64,000 bases of DNA from positions 4,909,517-4,973,516 of the forward strand of contig NC_039502.1 in assembly GCF_003590095.1 (NCBI RefSeq), given 5' to 3'. This stretch comes from Trichoplusia ni. Taxonomy: Eukaryota > Arthropoda > Insecta > Lepidoptera > Noctuidae. A model generated the notes under the pieces. That model was not told where the DNA came from. It was given only the letters and a program-made list of their open reading frames with translations, and searched no databases. Positions 20,014 through 31,070 of this stretch are shown here, piece after piece. A program made the translations under genes and the position numbers. Each line of letters begins with the position of its first letter. The first letter of the stretch is position 1.

Positions 20014-20989
20014 TTCTTTCGATTTTCAGGTTTTCAGACTCTACCTGGCGTGATGAACAACGTGAGAGGTTATGGTGATACTTCATGAGTTGTTCGATAC
20101 AGGTTTCCTCCGCATTTTGAACCAGTTTATTTTCAGAGCAAAGGTATTCTTTAGCTGTAATCTCCTGGCACGGTTGCTCGATCGGGCGGTATCGAACACC
20201 TTCTACTAATAGGTAAGGAAATTCAGGAATAACAATAAAGGTATGATTACTGGAATCGTTGGACATAGGAAGGGAGTACAATTTATAATAATTATAAGTA
20301 ACATTATCAATAAGTGGAACTTCTATAATAAACGTTATTTCGTTATGCTTAAGGTAAGATTTTACAGATAATGATTCCTCTATATTCATTAAATTTTGTT
20401 CATTTGCAGAATACATTAAATTATCATATTTGCCAATATGTTTCAACAAATTTAATAATTCAGCAGAATTAATAACAGACTTATGTAAAACGGACACTTT
20501 ACTAAATGCTAAGGCTGTTTCTATTTCACTTAGTTTTATATAGATAGTTCTAAAGTTTACTATAAATTGATTAAGTAATCCAAATACAAAGGTCATATAG
20601 ACGGAATGATTTTCTTTCCCAGTAAGGTCTTTTACAAGATTTTCAATTAGTTTTATGCGTGCATTAATTTTCTTAGTATTTTCGTCGATTGTTTCGGTAG
20701 AGTTCAGAAAGTGATCCAACATTTCAGATATCACAGTAAATTTATTAGAAATTGCTTGTTCTCTGGTTTGAATGTTACTAATTATGTCGTCATACCTAAC
20801 TGCATCTTCATGATCAAGGTTTCCTGTTATAATTTTGATTATAGAGCCTAAAGGATTTATTAACCCACGTTTGTATCTTTTGGAAGGGATTAATTCTCGT
20901 AATTTTTCTAGAGTCTCATTTCGAATATACTCTACCTGTGTTTTAAGGCTCATGAACTCATCCGCGTATGATTTATTCGGGTGTATCAT
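20003..20989 (-). pseudogene. env: Errantivirus env, N-terminal and middle part
   Basis: About 328 codons. A basic furin-like site (KRYKR, about residue 40) is followed by GLINPLGSIIKIITG, the layout of the insect-virus F-like fusion proteins known from errantiviruses and baculoviruses. Downstream are Asn-X-Ser/Thr sites and several Cys. The first in-frame Met is close to the cleavage site, so the signal peptide and most of the N-terminal subunit are missing or out of frame in 20990-21130. Non-functional as assembled. Confidence 0.82.
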
Positions 20990-21131
20990 TTTACTGAATT
21001 CAGAATATTTTTGGACATTGAAAGAAAGATCGGTACTGATGCCTGTAAGGTTGAATATTTTAACTATTGACCATTTATCATGCTGTATAAACGCCTAACC
21101 TAACTTCACCGGGAGAATACCAGGGTTTTGA

Positions 21132-21737
21132 TTAATCTTTACTGCTTGAAAGGCCTGGTTTGGGGGATGCTGGTTTGGAAGAGCTTGGTTCGTCGTTGTC
21201 CATATCACCAGGAGTAAACACCACCTGTGGAGGACGTTTTATATTTTTAATTGGAACTTTTGTGTCCCTATCTTTAAGTTTTATTGGAACAATATTGCGT
21301 TCTATCTGTCCAGTTACGACAGCATTTTGGAACCTAGGCTTGTCCTTGGCTTGTCTTTTGTTAACAGCTTTAGCAAAAATTGTTTGTCCTGATTCTAAAG
21401 CTGGTCCTGATTCGCCGCCTCGCTTATTTTTAATGTTTTCTTTTTGGGTTTTTAACTTTTCTGAAAGATATTTATAAAGTGATTGGGTTCTTTTCTTATG
21501 GTCTTTAATTAATTGTTGTTTGTAGGCTTTGTCAAATTCAGAGTCAAATGTGGAATTTAATTCGGTGTGACCAAATACAACTTCGAATGGTGATAAATCT
21601 GTAGCGCTGTGAATAGTATTATTGTAAGCCATAACGGAATATGTCATTACAGATGCTGCATCTGTAAATTTTCTTTCATATTTTGCCAATCGGTACAGTT
21701 CTATTATTGTGGAGTGAAAACGTTCTATCAATCCCAT
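21132..21737 (-). pseudogene. pol: Errantivirus integrase, C-terminal half
   Basis: Starts around GLIERFHSTIIELYR, which contains the third catalytic residue (Glu) of the DDE core, then SATDLSPFEVVFGH and a basic C-terminal domain. It is separated from the first half by a single-base frameshift near 21770-21785. A Ser/Pro-rich end (SSSKPASPKPG) closes pol. Confidence 0.87.
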
Positions 21738-21771
21738 AGAATTCGGGTTATTGGGTGTACCTATGTGTAAT

Positions 21772-22392
21772 TTAATTATATAAATCTGTCAGTTCTTTTA
21801 GCAATTCGTTGTTGAACTCAGTTCCAGGATCTGAACTTATTTTCTGAGGAATACCGTAAAAGGAAAAGTATTTCATAAGTGCTCTAACCACTTCTGGTGT
21901 TGACCGTGAAGGAATTTCTATGGCTTGTCCCAATTTACTGAAGGCGTCAATTAAGGTCAAATAGTATTTGGATTCTATCGTAAACAAATCGATAAAGATT
22001 TCTTGAAATGGTGCATTTTGCGTCTGTGTTAGTTGGAGTACCGGTTTGATAGGTCTTCTATCGTATTTAGAAGTTTTACATTGTTCACAGAAATTTATGA
22101 TGGCGGAAACGGTTTCGTTCATATTTTGCCAATGATAAGTACGTCGGATTCGTTTGATAGTTTCTGTAATACCGCGGTGGCAGGTCTTGCCTTCATGTAG
22201 CTTAACCACAATAGCTCTTTGTTCCTGTTCATCCTCAATATAAACTACACGCTCAGTACATTCGTAGAAGTTAACCATATCCTTTTTAAATAACGAAACA
22301 ATAATATTACTGAAATCTTTTCTATGTTCAGGATTCTCAAAGTAAATGAAGTATTTAGTTTTCGGCTTTATATAATTCTTTAATAAGTTCAA
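21772..22392 (-). pseudogene. pol: Errantivirus integrase, N-terminal half
   Basis: Contains the HHCC zinc-binding domain (Hx3H at KLHEGKTCHRG, CEQCKTSKY) and the first two catalytic Asp (IFIDLFTIESKYYL, SSDPGTEFNNELL). It begins in a frame different from RT-RNase H; a frame break lies near 22360-22390. Confidence 0.87.
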
Positions 22393-24010
22393 GGTTGTGT
22401 AGGGGCAGAAATACCTCCAATACTTTTTGTTTGTCCCTAGATATATCTTTCACCTGGGTTTCATTACGGAACCAGCTAAAAATAAGTATCTGGTTTGGCT
22501 TTGTATCTATTGCTTCGTTTAGGATAGGTATTCCGTGAGATTCAAGATCTTTAGCCGAATGAATTGTTTGAGTAGAAGTAGATTCAGATGGTATGGGATA
22601 ATTTGATGGTTGTTCAACCGTATCTATGTCTGAAATCGTTATAGGACTAGCTGTCGCCGTTCTTTCGGAGTCAGATATTGAAATAGTCTTAGAGTCGTCA
22701 GTACTTCGTCGTTTTGAAATGTCAGTAATTTGTTTAGTCACGTCTTCCAAATAGCTTTGGAGTCTTTTTTCTTTCTCGTCTACGTTAACAACCATTGAGC
22801 TATCGTCGGGTTCATCGGCTCCTAATGCGTTAAGTTTAATGCGAGATAACGCGTCTGCGTTCACGTTCTGTTTCCCATTTTTATATATGACACAAAAGTC
22901 ATACTCTTGCAAGCGCAAACGCCAACGTGTTAACTTGCTATTAGGTTCTTTAAGTTGGTATAGCCAAACTAACGGTCTGTGGTCAGTGTAAATGTCGAAT
23001 TTATGTCCATATAAATACGGTCGGAAATGTTTCGTGGCCCATATGATTGCTAGCAACTCGCGTTCTATAGTACTATATCTTTTTTCGGTATCCGTCAAGG
23101 TCCTGCTGGCATAGGCTATCGGCTTGTCACCGCCTATAGGGCCTTGTGATAATACAGCGCCAATTGCTACTTCGGACGCGTCGGTTGTTAATACAAACGG
23201 TTTAGTCATGTCAGGGTATTGTAAGATTGGAGCATTAATAAGAAGTTCTTTACATTTTTCGAAAGATTCAGTATACTTTTGATCGATAACTACTTTCTTA
23301 CCCTTTTTAAGACAGGCTGTCAATGGCTGCGTAATTTTGGAGAAGTCTTTGATAAACCGTCTATAGTAACCCACGAAGCCTAAGAATCGTTTTATTTCTG
23401 TCTGTGTCTGTGGCATGGGGTACTTGAAAACTGCTTGTATTTTGTCATTGTTAGGTCGAAGTCCGTCTTTAGTCAGTGTATGTCCTAAGTACTGCACTTC
23501 CCTACGTAAAAACTCGGACTTATCCAACTGGACCTTCAGATTCGTTTCACGAAGTCTGTCGAACACGGCACGTAACTTTTTAATATGCTCTACTAATCCG
23601 TTTGAATATATAAGTATATCGTCTAAATATACTAGGCAATGTATACCTTGCAACCCTCTTAACACGCTATCCATCGTGCGTTGGAAAGTCGCCGGTGCTG
23701 TTTTCAGGCCAAATGGCATACGGAGAAATTCGTAATAACCGTTTTGGGTTGAGAAAGCTGTTTTCTCAGTGTCAAAAATTTCAATTTGGTGGAAACCGGA
23801 AGCTAAATCTAACGTTGTAAAATAATTGCTTTTACCAAGTTTGTCAAGCAAGTCGCATATGTTGGGAAGTGGATACTTATCGTCGATCGTTATGTCATTG
23901 AGTCGGCGATAGTCTATAACCATTCTATATTTCACCTTACCGGAAGCATCTGCCTTTTTGGGAACCAAATGTACAGGGGCACTCCATGGCGAATGTGATT
24001 CCTGAATCAC
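22355..24010 (-). pseudogene. pol: Errantivirus reverse transcriptase and RNase H
   Basis: About 551 codons, continuous. RT blocks: KYRMVIDYRRLND, FTTLDLASGFHQIE (Asp), RMPFGLKTAPATFQRTM, CLVYLDDILIYS (YLDD). The thumb and connection follow (FLGFVGYYRRFI), then RNase H (LTTDASEVAIGAVLSQG, STIERELLAIIW, IYTDHRPLVWL, NVNADALSRI) and a linker rich in Ser, Thr and Asp. Upstream, the first pol residues are in another frame and then separated by the LINE insertion at 24144. Confidence 0.92.
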
Positions 24011-24132
24011 ATTGTCCTTGAGGAGCTTTTCGACCTGACGTTTGATTTCCTCAGCTTGTGCTGGTGCTTGTCTGTATGGTTTAATATAAATCGGGTCCTA
24101 ATATGATGTTTTACCTGATTTGTAAAGGTCAA

Positions 24133-24143
24133 GGGCAACTCTT
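24133..24143. repeat. Left target-site duplication of the LINE
   Basis: gggcaactctt, repeated exactly at 27994-28004 after the poly(A) tail. Confidence 0.92.
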
Positions 24144-24151
24144 CCGCAAAC

Positions 24152-24724
24152 CAGCACGGACTAGAGATCCTGAACTGCGGCGGCGTGCCAACTTTTCAGA
24201 CTGTAAGGGGCAATAGAGTGTTCAGCAGTGTAGTCGACGTCACCTTCTGCTCCCCCGATCTGCTAGGAGGGGAGGAGGGGTGGAGGGTGGTAGAAGACGC
24301 TGTCAGCTCTGATCACAACTGCATCACGTTTACCCTAAGGAAAGAGGGGTTAAGAGACAAGCCGAAAGCAAGCACGACAAGAAAATACAACACCAGGGAA
24401 GCGAATTGGCAATCTTTTATTGAAAAGATCTCCCAATTCAAGACGGAGAAAAGTCTCGACACCCTAAGTATGGAAAGGGCAACAACAAAAGAAGTGTTAG
24501 AGGGTATGATTAATAAATATGATGCAGTGGTGATCGAAGCATGTGAGGAGGTGCTTCCTAAAATAAAGGATAAGAAAAGATCAGAGATCCCTTGGTGGAC
24601 CAAGGAATTGGAAGATATGAAAAAGAAAACACTTACCTTAAAGCGCCGAATCCGCTGTGCAGCACCTGGCAGGAGGGACGCCGTCGTGGACAGGTATCTG
24701 AAACAGAAAGAAAATTATGAGAAT
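24152..24724 (+). pseudogene. LINE endonuclease C-terminal end and linker
   Basis: In frame from the insertion point: FCSPDLLGGEEGW and SSDHNCITFTL, where SDH is the catalytic end motif of apurinic-type LINE endonucleases. It is followed by the linker KKRSEIPWWTKELEDMKKK and then ENYE, where the SINE-like insertion breaks it. The nuclease N-terminal two thirds are missing because of 5' truncation. Confidence 0.85.
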
Positions 24725-25093
24725 CATCATTGGCCTAGCCTTTTCCCAACTATGTTGGGGTCGGCTAACCAGTCCAACCGGTTTCAGCTGAGTACCTGTG
24801 TTTTACAAGGAGCGACTGCCTATCTGACCTCCTCAACCCAGTTACCTGGGCAACACGACACCCCTTGGTTAGACTGGCTGTCAGACTTTTTCAAGCTTCT
24901 GACTACCTGTAACGACTATCAAAGATGTAGGAATAACAGCCGGGACCCACAATTTAACGTGCCTTCCGATACACGGAGGAACTCGCTATGACACAGATGG
25001 TCACCCATCTACGGACCAACCGCGTCAAGCATAGCTTAACCTGTGAGCGTTTCACTTATGCGGTTATAGCTTAGCCACGAGCTAAGATAAGAT
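24725..25093 (+). mobile_element. SINE-like retroposon inside the LINE
   Basis: About 369 bp, starting near tggcctagccttttcccaac and ending in an aagataagat tail. It is flanked by an 11-bp direct repeat attatgagaat (24714-24724 and 25094-25104). Landmarks tgttggggtcggctaacc, gagcgactgcctatctgacc and gccgggacccacaatttaac recur in many lepidopteran genomes (recollection). Removing it restores the LINE reading frame across the junction. Confidence 0.82.
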
Positions 25094-25104
25094 ATTATGA
25101 GAAT

Positions 25105-26058
25105 GAGGTGAGGAAAACTAAAATTAGCAGCTGGAAGGAGTTCTGTGGAAGACAAGAAAGAGAAGGAATGTGGGATGGGATATATAGGATTCTCAGGAAA
25201 GTGACCAGAAAACAGGAGGACGAGATGATGGTGAAGAACGATAGAGTACTGTCTCCAAAAGAATCGGTCACCGAGTTGGCAGGTGCATTCTTCCCCAGCG
25301 ATGATAACCAAACCGACTCAGAGTATCATCGAGAAATAAGAAGGGCCGCACAGCAGGTAAACAGCCAGGACCGGGAAGAGGAACAACAACAAGACCCTCC
25401 CTTTACCAAGGAGGAACTGCTGAACGCCGCGAGAGCCTTCAACCCGAAGAAGGCACCTGGGGGGGATGGAGTGACCGCGGATATCGTCCGAGTGCTCGTC
25501 GAGGAAGACACGGACTTCCACTTGGCGATGGCCAATAGGTGTCTGGAATTGGGTCTCTTCCCCACCATCTGGAAGGAGGCCACAGTGGTGGTGCTAAGGA
25601 AGCCGGATAAAGAAAACTACAACACAACTAAGTCCCATAGACCCATAGGCCTCCTCCCGGTGATGGGGAAGCTACTCGAGAGGATGATTGTTGGTCGTCT
25701 GAAGTGGCACCTGGTCCCTCGACTGAGCTCGAGACAGTACGGGTTTGTACCACAGAAGTGCACGGAGGACTCCCTCTATGATCTGATGGAACACATACGC
25801 GATAAGCTGAAACAAAAATTAATAATTACCATGGTTTCATTGGACATAGAGGGGGCCTTCGACAGCGCATGGTGGCCCGCCATCAGATTGAGACTGACAG
25901 AGGAAAGGTGTCCTATAAATATACGCAGGATATTGGACAGCTACCTAACGGATAGGAAGGTAAAATTAGGTATGCGGGAGAGGAACTGGAAAGACCACCA
26001 CAAAAGGATGTGTGCAGGGCTCGATCGGGGGACCCATATTGTGGAACCTCCTGATTGA
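25105..26058 (+). pseudogene. LINE reverse transcriptase, N-terminal part
   Basis: Continuation of LINE ORF2: KISSWKEFC linker, then RT with FNPKKAPGGDGVTADIVR, SHRPIGLLPVMGKLLERM, SSRQYGFVPQKCTEDSL and MVSLDIEGAFDSAWWPAI (catalytic Asp in SLDIEGAFD). It ends in a frameshift near 26015-26025, after which RT resumes in another frame. Confidence 0.88.
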
Positions 26059-26743
26059 CCCCTTGTTGAAGGACCTGGAGCGAAGAGGCCACCACGCACA
26101 AGCCTTCGCTGACGACGTTGTGCTAGTCTTTAGCGGAGAAACGTCGGACATAAACAACAGCGCCAGAAACGCACTCGACTATGTTCGGGAGTGGGGTGTC
26201 AAAAATAAACTGAAGTTTGCACCACAAAAAACTAAAGCCATGGTCATAACAAACAGGTTGAAGTTTGACACCCCACGCCTGAGCATGGGAGGAGTCGATA
26301 TAAACATGGATCGCGAAATAAAGTTGCTGGGTCTAACAATCGACGACAGGCTAACCTTCAACAAGCACATAACACTCACCTGCAAGAAAGCTCTCACCAT
26401 CCAGCAACATTTAACAAGAGCGGCTAAAATAACGTGGGGGTTGAATCCGGAGATAGTTAAAACCATATACACCGCTGCTGTGGAGCCAATTCTAATGTAT
26501 GCAGCCGGGGCCTGGGCGAAGTCTGCTGCAAAGCTGATGTCGAGAAAACAGCTCAACACCGTGCAAAGGGGCTTCGCTCAGAAAATATGCCGGGCTTATA
26601 GAACGGTCTCTTTGAACTCTGCACTTGCATTAACAGGCATGCTTCCTCTCGACCTCCGTATCAAAGAGGCGGCCACAATCTTCGAAATTAGAAGGGGAAA
26701 AAGATGCACGCTTACGGAGATAGGGAGGTCGAGAGAGAGGTAG
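26012..26743 (+). pseudogene. LINE reverse transcriptase, C-terminal part
   Basis: Starts in the GxxQGSxxGP block (QGSIGGPILWNLLIDPLL), then AQAFADDVVLVFSG (catalytic ADD, near 26100), FAPQKTKAM, IKLLGLTIDDRLTFNKHI and the thumb (AVEPILMYAAGAW). A further frame break occurs around 26690-26745. Confidence 0.88.
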
Positions 26744-27671
26744 ATTTTGCCAATACAACACACCCAGCACACAGACCACACCTACAATATAAACACCTGG
26801 AGAGCCAGGAGCAGATCGAAAACCTGAGTGACTTGGATATAAAATTTATACGGACGGCAGCGGACTCGAGGGCAAGGTTGGAGCGGCGTTTTCCTTATGG
26901 AGAAACGAGCTCGAAACTGAGTCCAAAAAGTTTAAGCTGTCGTCCCACTGCACAGTTTACCAAGCCGAGCTCCTGGCTCTCCGATATGCAACAGAGGCGG
27001 CCCGAGTAAAACCTGGATATTCCTTTGGAATATTCAGTGACTCAAGGGCTGCCCTGGACACCATATGCAGCAGTGAGACGAGGCACCCGCTTGCGAAGCA
27101 GGCACAAGATGACCTATGCCATGCTGTGCACGCGGGAAAGACAGTCTCACTGTACTGGGTAAAAGCCCATGTAGGAATTATAGGGAACGAACGCGCGGAT
27201 GAATTGGCAAAGCAGGCTGCACTGCGCATAAAAACAAAACCGGCATACGACCAGTGTCCGATTTCATTCATGAAGAGGCAGATCCGAGGAGATACCCTTC
27301 ATGAATGGAATCGGAGATACACAGAAGGAACCACAGCATCCGGCACGAAACTGTTTTTGCCGGACATATACATTGCACATAAATTCATAAAGGCGACAAC
27401 CCCGGACATCCTCGTCACACAGCTACTCACGGGGCACGGCGGTTTCTCGGAATATTTGAATCGCTTCAAGTGCAAAGAGAACCCGTCGTGCGTCTGTGAC
27501 CCGGATGTCTTAGAAACGGTTGTCCATCTCATAACCGAGTGCCCGGCACATTGTAGAGACCGACAAGACGCGGAGGCGAGAATGGGAGTCGCAATAAACA
27601 TTGATAGCTTGGGTCAGCTCATCCGTCATAAAGGTACAAAACAAGCATTCATAGAATACTGTACAAAATAA
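26744..27671 (+). pseudogene. LINE RNase H and C-terminal region
   Basis: RNase H blocks are spread over two or three frames: IYTDGS near 26845, VYQAELLALRYATEAAR near 26950, FSDSRAALDTI near 27030, and VSLYWVKAHVGIIGNERADE from 27146, giving the Asp-Glu-Asp-Asp set. The final frame (27126-27671) runs on through a C-terminal CCHC-like region (CKENPSC, CDPDVLETVVHLITECPAH) to YCTK. The frame breaks make it inactive. Confidence 0.8.
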
Positions 27672-27993
27672 TAAAGATAGTTAATCAAAGAAATAAATAA
27701 ATGTTATGATGTTATTTTGAAACACAAATAGTAATAGAAAAAGGAAAGCACAGTAAAATGTAAAATTAGAAAATAAATATACAGAAATTGTATAATTGTA
27801 ACTTAAAAGTGTAAAGATAAGAAATAAGAATCTGAAAAGAAAGAAAAAGAAACAAAATAAAAGAAATTACAAAAAAGGAAAAGAACACCCTAACCTGTAA
27901 AAAAGTGAAACAGGAATACTACGTAAAAGAGCTCATAAATGTCCCTGGCAATTACTCGCCAGGGGAATATGCATAAAAAAAAAAAAAAAAAAA
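27672..27993 (+). other. LINE 3' untranslated region and poly(A)
   Basis: A-rich tail sequence with several aataaa words (27700, 27772), ending A18 at 27976-27993 just before the right target duplication. Confidence 0.8.
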
Positions 27994-28290
27994 GGGCAAC
28001 TCTTCACAATAAAATATATCCTTGTATTCTTCGCATAATTTATTTATTGCGTCACGTTCCTCGTGGTTTAAGTGGTCTAGTCGTAATTTCGATAAATTGT
28101 CTGTCAATAGTGAGTCAATCTCAACGTCTGTCAAGTCAGTTGTGGTATTTACTATACACTCATCATTATGGAATTCGGTAACCTTGAAAGGGGCTATGAT
28201 GGTCAGTTTCATTCCAAGGTCAGTTGTGTTCTGTATGACAGTGGAGGCAAAATAGTTTTCGCATTTAACTATTGCAGCTGGCATTCGGAC
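27994..28290 (-). pseudogene. pol: Errantivirus pol, start (between protease and RT)
   Basis: Minus-strand residues from about VKCENYFASTVIQ to EEYKDIFYCEELP are the usual region upstream of gypsy RT (YKDIF-type motif). The LINE insertion splits pol right after it, and the remainder (TFTNQVKHHI...) lies left of 24133. A frame break separates it from the protease segment near 28285. Confidence 0.75.
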
Positions 28291-28783
28291 GCCATCCCGA
28301 AAACTGCTTGTAATCTAAAACTGCAAGGCCATCTTTCTGATTCACAGGAAGTCTCACTCGATGTTCCGTGCGCGGATCTAACTGAAATTCAAGGTCAGCG
28401 TTATATACTATGGGGATGTTAACGCCGTTTGTTTTTAGTGTCTTGTCCTTCAAACATATGTCAGCGCTAAGTCGAGACATAAGGTCCATTCCAATCAGTC
28501 CATCATACCTACTGTCAACATTATATATATAAAATTTATGGTAGCCACTATCGTTAAAAATCGAGAAAAGAGGAACGTTAACCACTTCATGATGAATACT
28601 AGAAGCATGTGTACTTGTGACTGTAAATGGTTCATATTGTTTTGATTCAGCGAAATATTCTTCAGCTTTTTCGGGGCTTATGAAGTACCTCGTGCTTCCT
28701 GTATCCAACATAAATTTACCATCTATATCGGGGATATATATATAAGGGTGTCTTAAGTTAGCGTCATAATTAAGCTCAATCAT
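28265..28783 (-). pseudogene. pro: Errantivirus aspartic protease
   Basis: About 172 codons with the retroviral-type aspartic protease motif FMLDTGSTRYFIS (catalytic Asp, DTGS) and a later DGLIGMDLMSRL, the ILG-like flap partner. It processes gag and pol in the particle. It overlaps the end of gag by 4 bases in another frame and loses frame with pol near 28285. Confidence 0.85.
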
Positions 28784-29304
28784 TTCTGGTATGATTGGAT
28801 CGAATTTATTTGAAAATTTTGCACATCATTTGAATCTTTGTTACTTTCAGTAGATTGCGGAATATCTACGTTTTCAGCGGTATCCGCGTCGGGGTACTGA
28901 TCTGCACAACCATCGCTAGAATACATGTTTGTATAATCGTAGTCATAGTCGGTCGTCATATTATAATAAGTGTTATCATTGTAAGCATCGTTTGGATTAT
29001 AATATTGTCGCTCGTCATCAGAATAAAGCTCATTTACAGGGAAACCTTGTTGTGGCTTCGCCGGTGCTGGGGCTGTTCTCATGGTCACGTCACGATCGTT
29101 CAAGAGAGCCTTGGGTGGCTGGTAGCCTGAAGGTTGAGGGTGTCTGTAACCAAACTGTCCTACCTGGGGTCTATAGCCAAATTGTTGAGGGTTGTTTGGG
29201 GCCAAAGACAGGTGGTCTATACCCAAATTGAACGGAGGCTTGTATCCAAACTGATTCAATGGAGGTCGGAAACCATTCTGCTGATTTGGCATATTTGGGC
29301 GCAC
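28780..29304 (-). pseudogene. gag: Errantivirus gag, C-terminal proline/glutamine-rich part
   Basis: About 174 codons with repeated QFGYRP / QFGYKPP words (for example NQFGYKPPF, QQFGYRPQVGQFGYRHPQPS), then an acidic tyrosine-rich tail (YYNMTTDYDYDYTNMYSSD). No CCHC zinc knuckle is visible, as in many errantivirus gag proteins. It is out of frame with the upstream gag pieces. Confidence 0.7.
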
Positions 29305-29692
29305 AAAATTTTGATTAGGTATGCCGAATTTAAATTGAGGTTGATTTGCGAGAGGCCTGAAATTATTATATATTGCAATGGAGGCTGTGTTAAAATAGGT
29401 TTCGGATTTGTTGAAATTAAAAACAAAGCCTTATCGCGTGATGGTAATAACGAACTTTGCGGACGGTGTTGCAACATCTTACTGCGTAAATTATATTGTT
29501 CCTGAAAGTTAACCTCTTCAAGCACATGTTTTGACGCCTCTTCCAATGAATCCGGGTTTTTAATTCGAACAATCCGTACCATAATATATGTTCTGGTAAA
29601 TTATACATGAAAACATTAAGCGAAGTATTGTTATAGATCACACGCTTAGCTTCTCTTAATGATAAAGAGCTATTCTGATTAACTTTCGACAT
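29256..29692 (-). pseudogene. gag: Errantivirus gag, middle part in two broken frames
   Basis: Two overlapping frames (29692-29417 and 29582-29256) carry the middle of gag: LSLREAKRVIYNNTSLNVF and then IKNPDSLEEASKHVLEE. The switch lies around 29570-29590. The order matches retroviral-type capsid regions but no catalytic motif exists to anchor it. Confidence 0.65.
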
Positions 29693-30113
29693 TAATATCG
29701 CACGAATATCCTGTATACGACTGCAAAAATTCTAAATATGACTCATTATGTTTAATTTTTAGGGTTTCCAACTCTATCGCTACGCACTCCTCACTCCTGG
29801 GATCGCCAAAATGTTGAATCAACAAAGATTTTAATTCATTATAAGTATCAAAGTCGCCCCTTTCACTTATAAGGGCTGCCGCTTTCCCCTTTAGTTTACT
29901 GGTAATTATTTGCATTAAAAATTCATTCCGCTCTACGGTTCCTTGATACCTTTCGATAACATATTTGCACTTTCGTAAAAATAAACTAAGTAAATTAGTT
30001 TCGCCGCTATATTCAGGAATTAATCTTAACACATCTCGGGGTATCGTTGTCTCCGGTAGAGGCACAGCTGCCACCGCCTCCGCCGTAGATAAAGGAATTT
30101 GACCTTGATTCAT
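29679..30113 (-). pseudogene. gag: Errantivirus gag, N-terminal part
   Basis: Starts MNQGQIPLSTAEAVAAV close downstream of the 5' LTR and leader. Residues about 35-120 (IPEYSGETNLLSLFLRKC, ITSKLKGKAAALI, LKSLLIQHFGDPRSEE) match the capsid domain of gypsy/errantivirus gag. It loses frame near 29690. Confidence 0.8.
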
Positions 30114-30750
30114 TTTTTTTTTTATTATATTTTAAAGTAAAATATAAAAGTACACGTTAAAGTTAATTAGAAAGAAATCAATGTAAAAATAAAATTAAAA
30201 GCAATTTGAGTTTAAAATTGCAAGGTTAAATTCTTAATCATATGAAAAACTTATAAAAGAAAATGTAGAATATTACTACTTTAATATAGTAAGGATATTA
30301 TTCACTATAATCTTACTTGCTAGTTATTCAATTTAATTTCTATATTTTCGCTATTAAATTTTATAATATGTGAAAATTTTTCATATGATTTTTCAGATTC
30401 TATAAAAATTCACACTAGAAAAAGACAATGTTAAAATTTTATCAACACAAGAATACACGCAAGTTAAAATTCTATTAACAAAAATGTGCTGGGAAATTGG
30501 GGAGGAAGTAGAAGGGTACTCACTGTCCAACCGCCTTATAAACTAGCACCATCTCTGCTCACCTGCGTTGTTTTACGCGATATCTAACTTATTTATTTGG
30601 TTCGAGGATTGCCTTGATAGAGCGCCGTACTGATGTTAAGTAAAAACAACTCTATGTATAGTCACCACTCGCGAAACACTTTTCTACGTGAGTTTTCCAC
30701 TTTTCACAGCTTTACACACGCGAAACTTTCGCGAAGGCAACAACCAGCAA
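30114..30750 (-). other. Errantivirus 5' leader
   Basis: Non-coding region between the primer binding site and the gag start: AT-rich near gag, with no frame of note. Expected to contain packaging signals and possibly the splice donor for env, but neither can be pinpointed. Confidence 0.6.
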
Positions 30751-30767
30751 TCCTACCGGCTGCGCCA
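30751..30767 (-). promoter_or_regulatory. Errantivirus primer binding site
   Basis: The minus strand reads TGGCGCAGCCGGTAGGA starting at the last LTR base, the usual overlap. This resembles the tRNA-Ser-type site of 17.6/297/ZAM relatives (from memory). Confidence 0.65.
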
Positions 30768-31070
30768 GTTAGATTTCGGGAGCGGGAAATTGTCTTTTTA
30801 AAAATATAAATAAAAATTAATATTTAAAGAGACGAAATAAGATTTTATTATTTACGACCCGAGCTCACAGAGTTTGATGTAAGACTGCTTAATTAAAAAC
30901 ATATTTATTAATTAATTCTAATACAATAGAAACTTAAGACTATCTTACGGACTATAGTTACAATAACAAGTCGCCCGGGCGGGCCGACTGATAAGAAAAG
31001 TGCTGCGTTGGGCTCTACCGCAGCGTGAGAGCTTAAGGCTCTGCTACACTGATGGGTTAGGAATATAACT
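30767..31070 (-). repeat. Errantivirus 5' LTR
   Basis: 304 bp, partner of 19037-19339. The one-base length difference is an extra A near 30900. It contains the element promoter for the minus-strand transcript. Confidence 0.93.

Larger units (their letters stand above)
24144..27993 (+). mobile_element. R1/I-group LINE, 5'-truncated, inserted in errantivirus pol
   Basis: 3.85 kb on the plus strand, opposite to its host element. It is bounded by an 11-bp duplication (24133-24143 and 27994-28004) and ends in A18 (27976-27993). It begins within the endonuclease, so the 5' end is truncated. Content: endonuclease end, RT, RNase H; itself interrupted by a SINE-like retroposon at 24725-25093. The RNase H and the FDSAWWPA motif suggest an R1- or LOA-like clade. 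Confidence 0.9.
19037..31070 (-). mobile_element. Errantivirus-type Ty3/gypsy element with env, interrupted by a LINE
   Basis: LTRs at 19037-19339 and 30767-31070 differ by two substitutions and one 1-bp indel in about 303 bp. Ends are AGTTA...TAACT; the 4-bp duplication AACT flanks it (19033-19036, 31071-31074). Without the inserted LINE it is about 8.2 kb. Minus-strand order: gag, protease, RT, RNase H, integrase, env, typical of insect endogenous retroviruses (errantiviruses). The young LTRs contrast with at least six frame breaks in its genes. Confidence 0.93.
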
